Assembly (NCBI GenBank): GCA_001970955.1
Contig: MPUH01000816.1
Coordinates: forward strand, 1-33,524
Length of the DNA: 33,524 nucleotides
Direction of reading: 5' to 3'
Origin: Stentor coeruleus
Taxonomy: Eukaryota > Ciliophora > Heterotrichea > Heterotrichida > Stentoridae
Below are positions 10,308 to 19,909 of the stretch, in pieces. The notes under the pieces were generated by a model. That model was not told the DNA's origin. It was given only the letters and a program-made list of their open reading frames with translations, and made no database searches. How positions within the stretch are numbered: position 1 is the stretch's first letter; each line of letters begins with the position of its first letter. Made by a program: the position numbers and the translations under genes.

Positions 10308-10970
10308 CTATTTATTATCCGGGTCATTCTTGCTAAACAAATTCCTCAACCTAGTCCAAACAGCTCTTTCCCCTTCAATTGTATTCATCTTAATAACATT
10401 CTTCTTATTCTTATAATGTTTAATCACATCTGCGACCTTATCATTATACTTATCACTAGTCTCTAAAGAAAGCAATCCTGCATACTTTGAATCAGGATCT
10501 AAAGATTTGTTCGCACGTTTAACTAAAGTTGAGTCTGTGGCTTCAAAGCTCACAATCCGATCAATGCTAACATTAAATTTCCCAATTTCTGAATCAAAAA
10601 TCTCAGCTTGGTTTTTATTAAGAGGAAAACCATCAAATACTGCACCATGACTACACATAGGCTCTTTTATACGTGAAACAACTGCTTGGACTATAAGATT
10701 ATCTTCAATAGATTTGCCTTTATCTATTTGATCATTAGCAAATTTACCAATTTGAGTATTTTTTGATATATGTTCTTTGATTAACTCATTTGGTTCTATA
10801 TGACACCAACAATTAAATTCAGCTAATTTCTCAGCTTGTGTTGTTTTACCTGCATATCGAGGCCCTATAAAAACTGCACTACCTAATGGACGGAAATTGC
10901 ATTTGTACCGTCTCATTACTTCTTCAAACAAATATGCTGAAGGAATGTTTCTTAGATCCTCATTCGCCAT
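10308..10970 (-). CDS. Adenylate-kinase-like P-loop protein, probably catalytically altered
   Basis: 220 aa. An adenylate kinase/NMP kinase fold is indicated by the Walker A region IGPRYAGKTTQAEKL (residues 35-49), a downstream NELIKEHISKNTQIGKFAND segment like the NMP-binding helices, and VFDGFPLNKNQAEIF (residues 111-125), equivalent to the family DGFPR(T)xxQA motif. Three deviations stand out: GPRYAGKT instead of GxPGxGKGT, Leu in place of the invariant Arg of DGFPR, and no arginine-rich LID motif where one is expected. It may bind nucleotide without efficient phosphotransfer; ciliary AK-like scaffold proteins are a possible analogy. Start ATG 10970, stop TAG. Confidence 0.75.
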   Translation of the reverse strand: MANEDLRNIPSAYLFEEVMRRYKCNFRPLGSAVFIGPRYAGKTTQAEKLAEFNCWCHIEPNELIKEHISKNTQIGKFANDQIDKGKSIEDNLIVQAVVSRIKEPMCSHGAVFDGFPLNKNQAEIFDSEIGKFNVSIDRIVSFEATDSTLVKRANKSLDPDSKYAGLLSLETSDKYNDKVADVIKHYKNKKNVIKMNTIEGERAVWTRLRNLFSKNDPDNK

Positions 10971-12080
10971 TTATAATTGTATTTTGAAAAGAGTGTGAGA
11001 TAGGATTAGGGGATTGATGTTAGGGAAGGGAAGGGTAGAATATTTTATTGGTTTATGTTGGAAATGAGAGAGGAATTTTAGATATGCGAATTTAGNAGAT
11101 TGATGTTAGGGGAGGGTAGAATATTTTATTGGTTTATGTTGGAAATGAGAGAGGAATTTTAGATATGCGAATTTAGAATAAAGATATGATTTAGGGTGAT
11201 ATTATATATAAATAATATAAAATGAATTATTTTTTTGCTGATGATTAAGGATGATATTGGTTGATTGGTACTGTAAATTTATTAATTGTTTTTTATTATG
11301 ATTTTTTTTTGTAAAATACTACTTTGGTTAGTGAGTTTCTTTTCAGAATGCTTTTTTTATTATAGTAAAATATAGATTTTATTCTATGAGTAATATCGTA
11401 TTCTGTTTTTTAGCATTATTTACATCTTAGGATAAATGCAAGTTTTTGTTTTATTTGTGTCAGGTTTTAGAGAGTATGGTGAAATAATTGCCTCTGGTTC
11501 AATTTAGCAAGATAAGTCTTGGTACTCTATCATAGTCAATTTGTTGAGTTTTATAAGATTTCTCAGTAATTGGTTTATCCTCCTTCTTGTATCGATTCAT
11601 TGCTTATCCTGGTTTCTTATGCTAATTTCTAGCTCTTATCAAGTCCTAGAGGAGACAATTAACCTATAGTAGGTATAAAGTAAAAGTACTTTATTTATTA
11701 TCACATTCTAAGATTTTGTTTAACCCAAAAGTTTTTGAAAAACACCATATTTTCCATCAAAATAACAACCTATTATAAATCTAAAAATCATGCAATTTTT
11801 AAGCAGCAAATCATATCAATAATAAAAATTAAAACTAAGTAAATCTAATCATAAACCCAATTCCCATAATTAAAAAGCATTATATTCCAATATCCTATAT
11901 AATATTTCCACATATAAAATAACTACAACAAATTTTACATCAATTTATATACATAATCAAAGCTCCAAACCCAAAAATCTAAAACTTATATCATTAAATA
12001 ACCTAATCCTCAACTCATCATCAAATCACAAACTTCATAAGACCCCAAAATTCAATCTCCCTATTTACTCCCTAATAAAA
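10971..12080. other. Intergenic region with a compositional island
   Basis: Upstream of both flanking genes. 10980-11350 is G-rich and carries the joint at N11096. 11700-12080 is C-rich and G-poor. Between them, about 11440-11690 is more balanced in base composition, with several interrupted short frames and no recognised RNA. I cannot assign a gene. Confidence 0.5.
11012..11176. repeat. Contig-overlap duplication around N11096
   Basis: 11012-11095 and 11098-11176 are the same sequence either side of the N, except for a 5-nt length difference in a GGGA-rich run. This is typical of two contigs whose overlapping ends were not merged because they differ slightly. Confidence 0.88.
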
Positions 12081-12821
12081 ATGCAAGAAATTATTTCCTC
12101 AATAGTAAACTCTAACAATCCAGACAGCAGTCTAGAAACTCTTATAATTACCGACCTAAAAACATACTCCAAATACGACCCTTTCGATAGCCAACATGAA
12201 GTAAAAATCCTCACAAGCTACTACAAAGATGTGTTAAATTTTGGTAAATCAATACTCATGCTAACTCCAGCAAAACTGCAAATCCTTCTAACAATCTCCA
12301 ACACCCTAATATGCTCAGGGACAATCTCCAAACCCCGTAAACCGATTTCTGACCTAAAAACTATCTTTAACGAATCAAAATCTTCATTTAATCCATCTGA
12401 CCTTAATGCGATATCCGACTATTTTTCTTCAAACTATTTTCAGCATCTCCGCTTATACAATTACATTTTTTCTTCAAGAGAAAACACTGAAACAACGCAT
12501 ATTCAAGCATTAATCGATGAGCCATTATGCACAATGCCATTAATAAAAGCAGTCCAAAGAGTAAAAAATCGACTCCCTATTGAAGAAGCAACAGACCTAA
12601 AAACTCTACAAAAATCAAAAATGGGTGCTTCTAGACATGGAACAGATAGCAAAGAACCTCCAAATGATATGGTTTTAGACTCCCAAGCAAATGAAGATAT
12701 TCAAATAGATCCAGTTGAAGAGAAAATGCAAAAACTTCATGTTGATATTGAATCTGAACTACATAAACATGAATCAGTAATAGAACAAGAAATTGAAGAA
12801 TTAAGGAAAAGATATAAGTGA
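12081..12821 (+). CDS. C1a-32 / CFAP119 (CCDC189)-like ciliary central-apparatus protein
   Basis: 246 aa. Residues ~45-135 resemble the flagellar C1a complex subunit C1a-32 (CLAMP) family: an amphipathic LTPAKLQILLTISNTLI helix, then a helix ending in ISDYFSSNYFQHLRLYNYIF, which matches the family pattern IxxYxxxxYFxHxxLYxxxF. The middle is polar. The C-terminal 40 residues (PVEEKMQKLHVDIESELH onward) form a short coiled coil. Members of this family sit on the C1a projection of the ciliary central pair. Assignment is from recalled motif pattern and is moderate. The gene is convergent with the PIERCE1-like gene (35 bp apart). It ends in TGA, rare in this window. Confidence 0.6.
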   Translation: MQEIISSIVNSNNPDSSLETLIITDLKTYSKYDPFDSQHEVKILTSYYKDVLNFGKSILMLTPAKLQILLTISNTLICSGTISKPRKPISDLKTIFNESKSSFNPSDLNAISDYFSSNYFQHLRLYNYIFSSRENTETTHIQALIDEPLCTMPLIKAVQRVKNRLPIEEATDLKTLQKSKMGASRHGTDSKEPPNDMVLDSQANEDIQIDPVEEKMQKLHVDIESELHKHESVIEQEIEELRKRYK

Positions 12822-12856
12822 TTAAGTTTTTTTAAGTAATTTTTACTATAATTTTC

Positions 12857-13351
12857 TTAAGAATCAAAGAGATGATGAATCCTACTGGGTGTAAGAAATG
12901 TATTCAAACCAGTGTCTGGGATTCTTTCAGAGACAAAACTGTCAGTGAATTTGTTGGTTATAGGGAAATACTTTGATGATATGTCTTGTTGAGATGGTTT
13001 AACTCGCCCATATTCACGATTTCTTGTCATGTACATTGGATTTGTAGTACCTTCAAGTCCTGGAGGTGGGTATTTTATTTCCTCAGCTTTGATTTTTAAG
13101 GTTGTGACTTTTGGAAATAAGACACATGGATCGTAGGTGTATGGTTCAGGCTCACCATTTTCAAGGTCTTCGATCACTTTTTCTCTCATGATTTTGGCTT
13201 TGAGGATTTTTAGTCCTGTTTTTTGCATGAGATCAGACTCTGCTACTTTACGGTAGCTTTTGATTTCTGTTTGGGTTTTTAGAGGATGCTCACCTTGAGT
13301 ACTTAACCAAGGTTTACCGTAGTCACCGTTACTTGTATTGTATCCGGACAT
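12857..13351 (-). CDS. PIERCE1-like microtubule inner protein
   Basis: 164 aa. The C-terminal third contains NPMYMTRNREYGRVKP, KYFPITNKF and TGLNTFLTPSRIHH. Order and spacing resemble the Piercer of microtubule wall family: YxTxNxxYGxxxP, then (Y/F)(F/Y)PxxNKF, then LN(x)(F/Y)LxxS. Those proteins lie inside ciliary doublets near the inner junction. The N-terminal ~100 residues (a short basic helix and a Pro-rich PYTYDPCVLFP stretch) are not recognised and make the protein longer than the core family. It sits immediately downstream of PACRG on the same strand, which builds the same inner junction. Start ATG 13351, stop TAA. Confidence 0.6.
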   Translation of the reverse strand: MSGYNTSNGDYGKPWLSTQGEHPLKTQTEIKSYRKVAESDLMQKTGLKILKAKIMREKVIEDLENGEPEPYTYDPCVLFPKVTTLKIKAEEIKYPPPGLEGTTNPMYMTRNREYGRVKPSQQDISSKYFPITNKFTDSFVSERIPDTGLNTFLTPSRIHHLFDS

Positions 13352-13891
13352 TTATTTTGTATAATTTTTTGGATTTTAGATGATTGTATTTGGGTTATGA
13401 ATTTTGTGTGAGGTTTAGGTTTTATTTGATTTAAGTGATGATTTAGAGTTATGATTGCTGAAGGGAGATGATAAAGATTTTTTAAAGATGAAGAGGTTGA
13501 TATTTGTGATTGGATTATTGGATACTTATGATGTTTTATATGTTTTTTTTATGGGTGGATAGCTTGTGGTAGTTAAAGATAGATAATGATTTAGGGTTTT
13601 ATTATTTAGTTTTTATATTGATATATNGTTGGATACTTATGATATTTTATGATGTTTTATATGTTTTTTTTATGGGTGGATAGCTTGTGGTAGTTAAAGA
13701 TAGATAATGATTTAGGGTTTTATTATTTAGTTTTTATATTGATATATTGAGAAATATTATAATAGGTCATTCTATTATCAGAAGAACAATATAGGATAAT
13801 CATGTTTAATAGATATGATGTTTAGAAACTCTCAATACCATATTTTATAAAACCCACTACTCTAAATAACCTTAATATTATATCTAAAATC
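13352..13891. other. Spacer between PIERCE1-like gene and PACRG
   Basis: G-rich on the left and C-containing on the right. Most of its length is the duplicated overlap around N13627, so the true spacer is about 110-120 bp shorter than it appears. No gene is seen. Confidence 0.6.
13518..13747. repeat. Contig-overlap duplication around N13627
   Basis: 13518-13626 repeats as 13629-13747, with a 10-nt insertion (attttatgat) in the second copy. Otherwise the copies look the same, so this is an unmerged overlap between slightly different haplotypes or repeat lengths. Confidence 0.88.
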
Positions 13892-14530
13892 TCAAGTTCT
13901 ATAAGTTGGAATCTTTGATTTTATAATAGGAATAACCTCCTCACCACCTTGTTCTTCTATAACCATCAACACTTCAAGAACTTTCTCTCTAAGTTTTCTA
14001 TCATTCATTTTCTTCCCAAGATGTTGTAAAAACAGATGCACATGGTTATTTAAATATGGTCCTACAAGTTCACTAAGAATCCTATATAGTAATTACTTTA
14101 AAATTTCAATAGCAGAAGAAAATATGCCTTGATCAGAATTCATTAATGCTAAGCGAAGTGGCATAACTAAACGAGGAATTAGAGGAATTGTCTTATCAGC
14201 TGCACCATCCGCTGTAAGAAGCTCTTTACATCCTTGCCGGGCAACAAAGAGAAAAGGATGTTCTGTTTCTAATAAACCTTCAAAACAGGTAACTAATAAA
14301 GGATCATATGATAGTTGAGAAGGTGATGTGTCCCAATGTAGTCTCATAACAACAGAGCCATGGTTTATTCGACATGGGATTCCTCCAGCCGAGTATACGT
14401 ACCCTAGGTTCCTGATTAGGTTTTACGTCTTGCTTTTATTTTTTGGTTTGAATGGGTCAGCTGCTTTGATATTGAGTCTATCAGAAGGCTTTGAAGTAAA
14501 ACCCTTTTTCTTTTCTTCAGTATTTTTCAT
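13892..14530 (-). CDS. PACRG: PACRG, ciliary doublet inner-junction protein
   Basis: Three exons joined over two 15-nt introns give 202 aa (609 coding nt). The N-terminus is short and basic (MKNTEEKKKG...). The core is diagnostic: GGIPCRINHGS, then LHWDTSPSQLSYDPLLVTCF, EGLLETEHPF and FVARQGCKELL, with the C-terminal IIKSKIPTYRT end typical of the family. PACRG forms an ARM/HEAT-like fold. With FAP20/CFAP20 it closes the junction between A and B tubules of ciliary doublets. Without intron removal only an 84-aa central fragment is open. The ATG is at 14530 and the TGA stop at 13892-13894. It lies directly upstream of the PIERCE1-like gene. Confidence 0.95.
14082..14096 (-). other. 15-nt intron 2 of PACRG
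   Basis: In sense orientation gtaattactatatag, phase 2, splitting a Lys codon (AA|G) in EILK-ILSEL. If retained it gives AAG TAA, an immediate stop. Confidence 0.93.
14412..14426 (-). other. 15-nt intron 1 of PACRG
   Basis: In sense orientation gtaaaacctaatcag, phase 2, splitting a Thr codon (AC|G). Retention gives ACG TAA. Removal links the basic N-terminus to GYVYSAGGIPCRI. Confidence 0.92.
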
Positions 14531-14868
14531 TATAATTATCGATATGTATTTATAAGATTATTAGAGATGAGTTGTTCAAAAAATACGTATATTTGTAAGC
14601 ATACAGGCTATTTTTATGAATATTAGTTTTGTTTTTTTAAACTCAAACATCTTGTTTTAATATTTCAATATTTTAATCTAGACTTTGGAACTTAGTTTTT
14701 ATTAAAATAATTTTATTATTTTTAGAGCTTAAATATATATATTTAACTTAAAAATCAATATAAACTTTCTGTTCTAATTTGAAAATCTTAGTGGAAATGC
14801 GCCTGATGGCATTGTTTATATTAATAATATTTTCTTTAAGTGTTAATCTTTGAAGTTTTATCTAATTA
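14531..14868. other. AT-rich spacer, no gene seen
   Basis: Lies between the glucokinase stop and the PACRG start, both on the minus strand. It is extremely AT-rich with short TA runs. No ORF, RNA or repeat could be supported. Confidence 0.6.
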
Positions 14869-16095
14869 CTAAGATAATCCTAAGAACTTTTTAGCCCACC
14901 AAACTGTCCCTAGCATGCCAACATCTTCATGCTTGACAACATAAAACGGTATTTTTCTAATAACATCGCTCACATGTCTCGGCTTAGTGACTAAACAATT
15001 GTAAAAATGTTCCCTATTCGCCAATATAAATTCATAATTCTTCGTGACAAGTCCTCCAATCAAATACAACCCCCCAAAAGGTAAATTCTTAGCAATAAGA
15101 CTCCCACATTCATAAGCAAGAATCTGCAACCAAAAATTCACACTCTTCTTACAAAGTTCATCTCTTCCAGAAAACCCTTCAATCATCATATTCTTCAATC
15201 TTTCATTTTTATTACTTTCCCATATCTCATCAAATTCAGGTCTAGCCATTTCAGGATATTTCTGTCTAAAAAAGTCATATATATGAAAAGCCCCAACACC
15301 AGCCATACAAACTTCAACACTAACCCCTTCACAAGGTCGAAAATGTTCATATTCTTTTTCAGTTTGGACAAGGTTCATCATANATATTTCTGTCTAAAAA
15401 AGTCATATATATGAAAAGCCCCAACACCAGCCATACAAACTTCAAGACTAACCCCTTCACAAGGTCGAAAATGTTCATATTCTTTTTCAGTTTGGACAAG
15501 GTTCATCATAAACTTAGCAAATTCCCATTGTTCATCGTTATGAGCAGCAAAATCNAAACTTAGCAAATTCCCATTGTTCATCGTTATGAGCAGCAAAATC
15601 TGAATGTCCACCTTCTCCTGGCCATGAAGAATAAGAAATCCCATTCCAAGTTAAAAGTGCTTCACCTAATCCTGTCCCTGGACCCATGACAACTTTTCTT
15701 TGATATAACTCAGGTTCAGCTTCAGGATTTAATTGAGTATAATCACATGGTTTTAACTCTAAAGCTCCATACCCAGCTGCTTCAAAGTCATTTAGGAAAA
15801 TAACTTTTTCTATACCGAATTCTGTTTGAACTTGATCAGCAAAAACATAATCTTTTCCCCATCCCATATTAACAAACATAGCTGAAGTACCTTTTGCCAC
15901 ACCAGCTACAGCAAAAACCCCGAATCTAGGCGTATCTTTTCCATCAAGAAACTTATGAAGCATTTCACTGAATGATTGACATGAATGTGATGGGATTGTT
16001 TCAGTATAATCTTCTTTGAGCTCATTATTGTCGAGCTTTAAAAGTTTTAATCGTGAATTAGTCCCTCCAATATCTGATACTACAATTGTGGTCAT
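14869..16095 (-). CDS. Glucokinase, bacterial Glk type, split by two assembly joints
   Basis: Collapsing the duplicated overlaps at N15555 and N15383 gives 1053 coding nt, 350 aa, in one frame. The product is an ATP-dependent hexose kinase of the Glk family (ASKHA fold) that phosphorylates glucose in the cytosol. Motifs: phosphate-1 loop SDIGGTNSRLKL (residues 7-18), FLNDFEAAGYG with the likely catalytic Asp103, phosphate-2 loop GPGTGLGEALL, and the sugar-site WPGEGGHSDFA. The C-terminal part has GGLYLIGGLVTKN and ends KKFLGLS. A single-base difference between overlap copies (C15318 versus G15446) changes Val to Leu in GVSVEV/GVSLEV, probably allelic or an error. Cut at the N bases, it appears as three overlapping ORFs. 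Confidence 0.93.
15256..15510. repeat. Contig-overlap duplication around N15383
   Basis: 127 nt at 15256-15382 recur at 15384-15510 with one substitution (position 15318 against 15446). It lies inside the glucokinase coding region, and one copy must be dropped. Confidence 0.93.
15510..15600. repeat. Contig-overlap duplication around N15555
   Basis: 45 nt at 15510-15554 are identical to 15556-15600. Collapsing them restores DFAAHNDEQWEFAKFMMNL in glucokinase. Confidence 0.93.
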
Positions 16096-17342
16096 TAAAT
16101 ATTATAGTGGGTTTATCATATTGGAAATTTTTATCTTAGGTTGTATGTGATTAGATGAAAGCTAGAGAAATACGTCATATTATTTATGATAGGAAAAAAT
16201 ATTCGCCATGATTTGGGGTTAAGATTATGAGAAGTGAGGATAGGGTTGGTAGTGAAGATGTTGAGATTATGAGGGAAGATTGGATGATGTGTGTTTTTTT
16301 ATTATAATATTTGTGATGGAGTATTGGGACTTTTAGTTGGAGAAGTATATAATAAGGGGAAATGGAGATTTTAATGGTTTTTTAAGATTAGAATAGGGAA
16401 ATGTTTTATTGTAGTTTGATGTGAAGGAGGGAGGTTGGCTTATAGTTTTAGTGATGTTTGAGAAAATATTATAAACACTGGCATTTCTTCAGCTTTTATT
16501 ATTATATTGTAAAATATGGAAATTTTATACTTATGGACTTGCATATGATAATTGATTTTATTAGAAATTAAACCTTTGATTTATTGATTTCAATGGAGTT
16601 GTTTAATTTAGTATAGAATTGACTTAGGATTTTTTTAGATTTTTTTAGATTTTTAGATTTTTAGATTTTTAGATTTTTTTGGGAAGATGAATGCTTTGTA
16701 AGATTATGATTTGGTTTTTGTAATTATTTAATAAAAACTTTGGAAGTGCTTTAGGTTTATGTGTTTATCGATATTAGAATTAGATAATATTGATGTTTAG
16801 GTGTAATGCTTATATTCAAGTTTATATGACGAAATTGCATATGGAAAAATTGCATATGGTAAATTAAATGGCAAGCTGCAAATGATCAGAACTACACATG
16901 ATCAAAATTGTATAAGATAATCTTTACACATGATAAAATTACCTTTAAAAACAATGTATTGAAATTGCATTTTAGATATCCACTTAACTTCCTATCTATT
17001 TTTCCTAAATACCACAAACCTACTATCTCTCTTAAACCAAAACCTCAACCTTTATTTTCTCAGCCTCATTTATCACCTCCTTTACCCATCCAGCATCTCA
17101 CATCTCACATCTTAGCCTATCACAAATAAAAACACTAGTTAAAATAAACAATACCACCTTTTAAAAACCAATTTCTCTATCAACAGTAATACCATAATTG
17201 AATTTCAAAATCGAAGAAAAAAAATTTGAATTTCCCCTTATTTCTGCAAAAGTAGTTATAAACATAACAAATCATTAAACCTAAAAACCTTTATTAAGAT
17301 AATCATAAGGATGAGTATAAAGTTTTCCTTTTGACAAATAAA
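16096..17342. other. Long divergent spacer, no convincing gene
   Basis: Upstream of both glucokinase (-) and the SNF1-like kinase (+). The left ~800 bp are G-rich, the right ~400 bp C-rich and G-poor. It contains the short GATTTTT-type tandem repeat at 16628-16680 and a doubled ATTGCATATGG element near 16834-16858. A 73-codon frame at 16908-17129 is biased upstream sequence, not a gene. Confidence 0.6.
16628..16680. repeat. Short AT-rich tandem repeat
   Basis: Units of agattttttt/agattttt repeat about five to six times without interruption. Unit length drifts between 8 and 10 nt. No associated gene. Confidence 0.8.
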
Positions 17343-18695
17343 ATGTAAAATTTACTTAGGTCACGGTCTAATAGTGTGCAAAATAAAACTGATGCACCCA
17401 CGGTCAATATAGGGCACTATGTACTTGGAAGAAGTATCGGTAAAGGTACTTTTGGTAAAGTTAGAATGGCTATTCACAGTCAATTAGGTGAAAAAGTAGC
17501 AATCAAAATACTAGAAAAAGATAAAATCAGGACACGAGGGGATACAGAAAGAGTAACTCGTGAAGTTAAAATATTAAAACAAGTATATCATCCTCATATT
17601 ATACAATTATATGAGATTATCGAGACACAAAAGCAAGTTTTATTAGTTATGGAACTTGCTGAAGGTGGGGAACTGTTTAACTACATTGTTTCTAAACACA
17701 GGCTTAATGAACAAGAAGCCTGTAAATATCTTAACCAAATCCTCTCAGCTCTAGAATATTTACAAAAAATCCGAGTTGTTCATAGAGACTTGAAACCTGA
17801 AAACCTTCTTCTAGACAACAAAAAAAACATCAAAATGGTTGACTTTGGTCTAAGCAACTTATACCAAAATGGTGAAACTTTAAAAACCGCATGTGGTAGT
17901 CCTTGTTATGCAGCTCCAGAAATGATCGCAGGTAAAAGATACCATGGGGCTCAAGTAGATGTTTGGAGTTCAGGGGTTATCTTATACGCAATGCTATGTG
18001 GGTATTTGCCGTTTGAAGATTCAAATACATCAAATCTATATAAAAAAATCCTTTCTGGGGATTTTAAACTCCCAACTTGGTTAAGTCCTGAAGCTGTGGA
18101 TATTCTAAGAAAAATCCTAGTAACTGATCCTGAAAAACGTTACACCATTGAAAAAATTCGTTCCCATCCTTGGTTCTTAAAATATACAAGTCCTCATGAT
18201 ATTTACCAAGTAGAGAAATTCGAAACTAATGAGCAGATTTTAGCTTGTTTATCATCATTAGGATATAATTGTATGCAAATTAAAGAGTATCTTGCGGGTA
18301 ATAAACATAACTCAGGGACTGCAGTTTATAAAATTATAGTCCATATGCAGAAAATGGGTAAAAAAATACCTGAAATGATTAAATTAAAAAGACCTCAATT
18401 GCATACTGATAGTAGTTATGAAAATAAAATATCTGATCGACCACATACAAGGACTAAAACATATGGGAATTCTGTATCTCCTGGAAGTTATAGACCTGTA
18501 ACATCTTATGCTATACCAACTAGCCTTTTACCTATAAGCTTAGCACAAAGACATTTTAGAAGACCTTCTCCTAGAGTTAAAACACCTTTGAATAACATAT
18601 TGGATATCACAAACACCTTAAATATGACTATGAGAAATAAAAGCCCAAGACTTGGAACTGCGTTAGAAATTCGTCGACCTCGGGATTTTTCATAG
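17343..18695 (+). CDS. SNF1/AMPK-type Ser/Thr protein kinase
   Basis: 445 aa when the ATG is assembled from AT (17343-17344) and G (17360) across a 15-nt intron; the protein begins MSRSNSVQNK. Kinase domain (~residues 21-276): Gly loop GKGTFGKV, VAIK Lys50, HRDLKPEN (142-149), DFG 162-164, activation loop LKTACGSPCYAAPE with Thr177 as the site matching AMPK Thr172, then DVWSSGVILYAMLCGYLPFED. A UBA-like autoinhibitory domain follows (~290-332, QILACLSSLGYNCMQIKEYL), as in SNF1/AMPK/MARK kinases. The remaining ~110 residues are basic and Ser/Pro-rich; no KA1 domain is obvious, so it is shorter than canonical AMPK alpha. Upstream of the split ATG the frame meets a stop with no other ATG. Stop TAG; the next gene starts 58 bp on. 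Confidence 0.93.
17345..17359 (+). other. 15-nt intron that splits the start codon
   Basis: gtaaaatttacttag, GT-AG, fits the intron pattern of the other genes. It follows AT and precedes G, so splicing makes ATG TCA; the unspliced transcript reads ATG TAA. The downstream frame has no earlier usable ATG and would otherwise begin inside the kinase at a methionine after the Gly loop. Confidence 0.85.
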
Positions 18696-18753
18696 TTTAT
18701 GAAAGTTTTTTAATTATAATTTAAGGTTCTTTTCGCTTTATAAATAAAATTGT

Positions 18754-19503
18754 ATGTTTCAAGAGAGTCAAGTTGGGCTGAAAACCACGAAAAGGATGAG
18801 AACTCAGTCTTGTACAGCGAATGTTGTTACCCCAAGACATTTGCTTATGATGTCGAATATAGTGTCAGATTCACAGAAGTTTGATTTCAAGACAATCAAA
18901 GTAGAACACCCTTATTTTGATAGAAAAAGGTATAAAACCATGAGTAGCAAAAGAGTTAAAAGAATTTTTGAAAGTCCAGTCCCTGAGTTCGCCAAAGAAT
19001 ACGTTGTGAGTTGTCCTGATTCAAAGAAATACCATAGTAAATCATCATTATCCACACAAGTTAAATCTAAAGATAGACTGTCACAAACATGCCAAATTAT
19101 AAAAGAAAATAATGATAAGGTGTTAATTGAAAGGAAGAAAAAGGATACTAAAAAGAAAAGGGATTTCAAGTGGATGGATATGGAAAAAGAACCAACGTTG
19201 AACAAAATATTTAGACTTTATAAGCCTCAGATACTTAATTTTAAAGACAAATCTAAAATTAGAGTGTTTGCTACAGTTTCTAATGGGGTTAAAAGAAGTA
19301 AAGCAAAGTTGATGAAGAGTTTGAAGCAGTTAAATGATATTGATTTAAAAAAGTATAAAGAAAAAGTAGAGGTTGAAGTAGAAGAAGTTGAAAAAACTAG
19401 GGAGATTACTAAGGAATATGATAGACCTGCTGCTACTTATGGAGAAAAGATTTGGAGGCTTAATGAGGTTTCTATACTTAATTTAGAAACTTTGACTAAT
19501 TAA
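18754..19503 (+). CDS. Lys-rich protein of unknown function
   Basis: 249 aa, very basic, with no membrane segment. Charged tracts include IERKKKDTKKKRDFKW and VEVEVEEVEKTREITKEYD near the C-terminus. I see no recognisable domain. It starts 58 bp after the kinase stop on the same strand, but this is the normal compact spacing here rather than evidence of joint transcription. Stop TAA. A 97-codon frame on the other strand is its shadow. Confidence 0.68.
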   Translation: MFQESQVGLKTTKRMRTQSCTANVVTPRHLLMMSNIVSDSQKFDFKTIKVEHPYFDRKRYKTMSSKRVKRIFESPVPEFAKEYVVSCPDSKKYHSKSSLSTQVKSKDRLSQTCQIIKENNDKVLIERKKKDTKKKRDFKWMDMEKEPTLNKIFRLYKPQILNFKDKSKIRVFATVSNGVKRSKAKLMKSLKQLNDIDLKKYKEKVEVEVEEVEKTREITKEYDRPAATYGEKIWRLNEVSILNLETLTN

Positions 19504-19909
19504 GTATTAAACTATTTGATATGAAAGAGATTTGAAGAAGGAGGGTATATGAAGAATAGGGTATGGCTGAGGATTTTCATACAAGTTTTGGGGTTTATGA
19601 TATGGAGAAAGATAATATTTGATGATTTTTATGATAGGGGCTTAAGATAAATAGTTTTGATAACTTAGACTGATTGTTTTTGTATAAACTAATCAATTAA
19701 CAAACTCAAACTTTGCACAAAACCAAAACAAAATCACATCAATTACCTTAACCAATAAAAAGCCTCAATCCTTTTTCCAACCAAACTTCCCACCTATTCC
19801 CATTCCCAAATCCCCATCTCCATTTCTTATTTCCATAAACTAAATTATCCTCTACAACTCCATCAAGCCAAATTGTCTTTTAAACCAATTTTTCATAGAT
19901 AATTTAAAA
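19504..19909. other. Spacer, no gene seen
   Basis: G-rich and C-poor to about 19690, then sharply C-rich and G-poor to the next start. It is one of the clearest examples of the skew switch. No ORF or RNA is supported. Confidence 0.65.

Noticed and set aside
13518-13747. Tandem duplication of ~110 bp as a biological repeat
   Set aside because: A single N sits exactly between the copies, as at the other joints, so an unmerged contig overlap is the simpler explanation.
14328-14555. 75-codon plus-strand ORF
   Set aside because: It is antisense to the first two exons of PACRG and explained by that gene.
16908-17129. 73-codon plus-strand ORF
   Set aside because: It lies in the C-rich, G-poor upstream flank of the kinase; the Pro/His/Leu-rich product reflects that base bias and has no homology or codon use like the neighbours.
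17311-17334. Short upstream ORF (MSIKFSF) before the kinase start
   Set aside because: It may lie outside the transcript, since 5' UTRs here seem very short; there is no evidence that it is translated.
18912-19205. 97-codon minus-strand ORF
   Set aside because: Shadow of the Lys-rich plus-strand gene; the hydrophobic product is the expected antisense of AAA/GAA codons.
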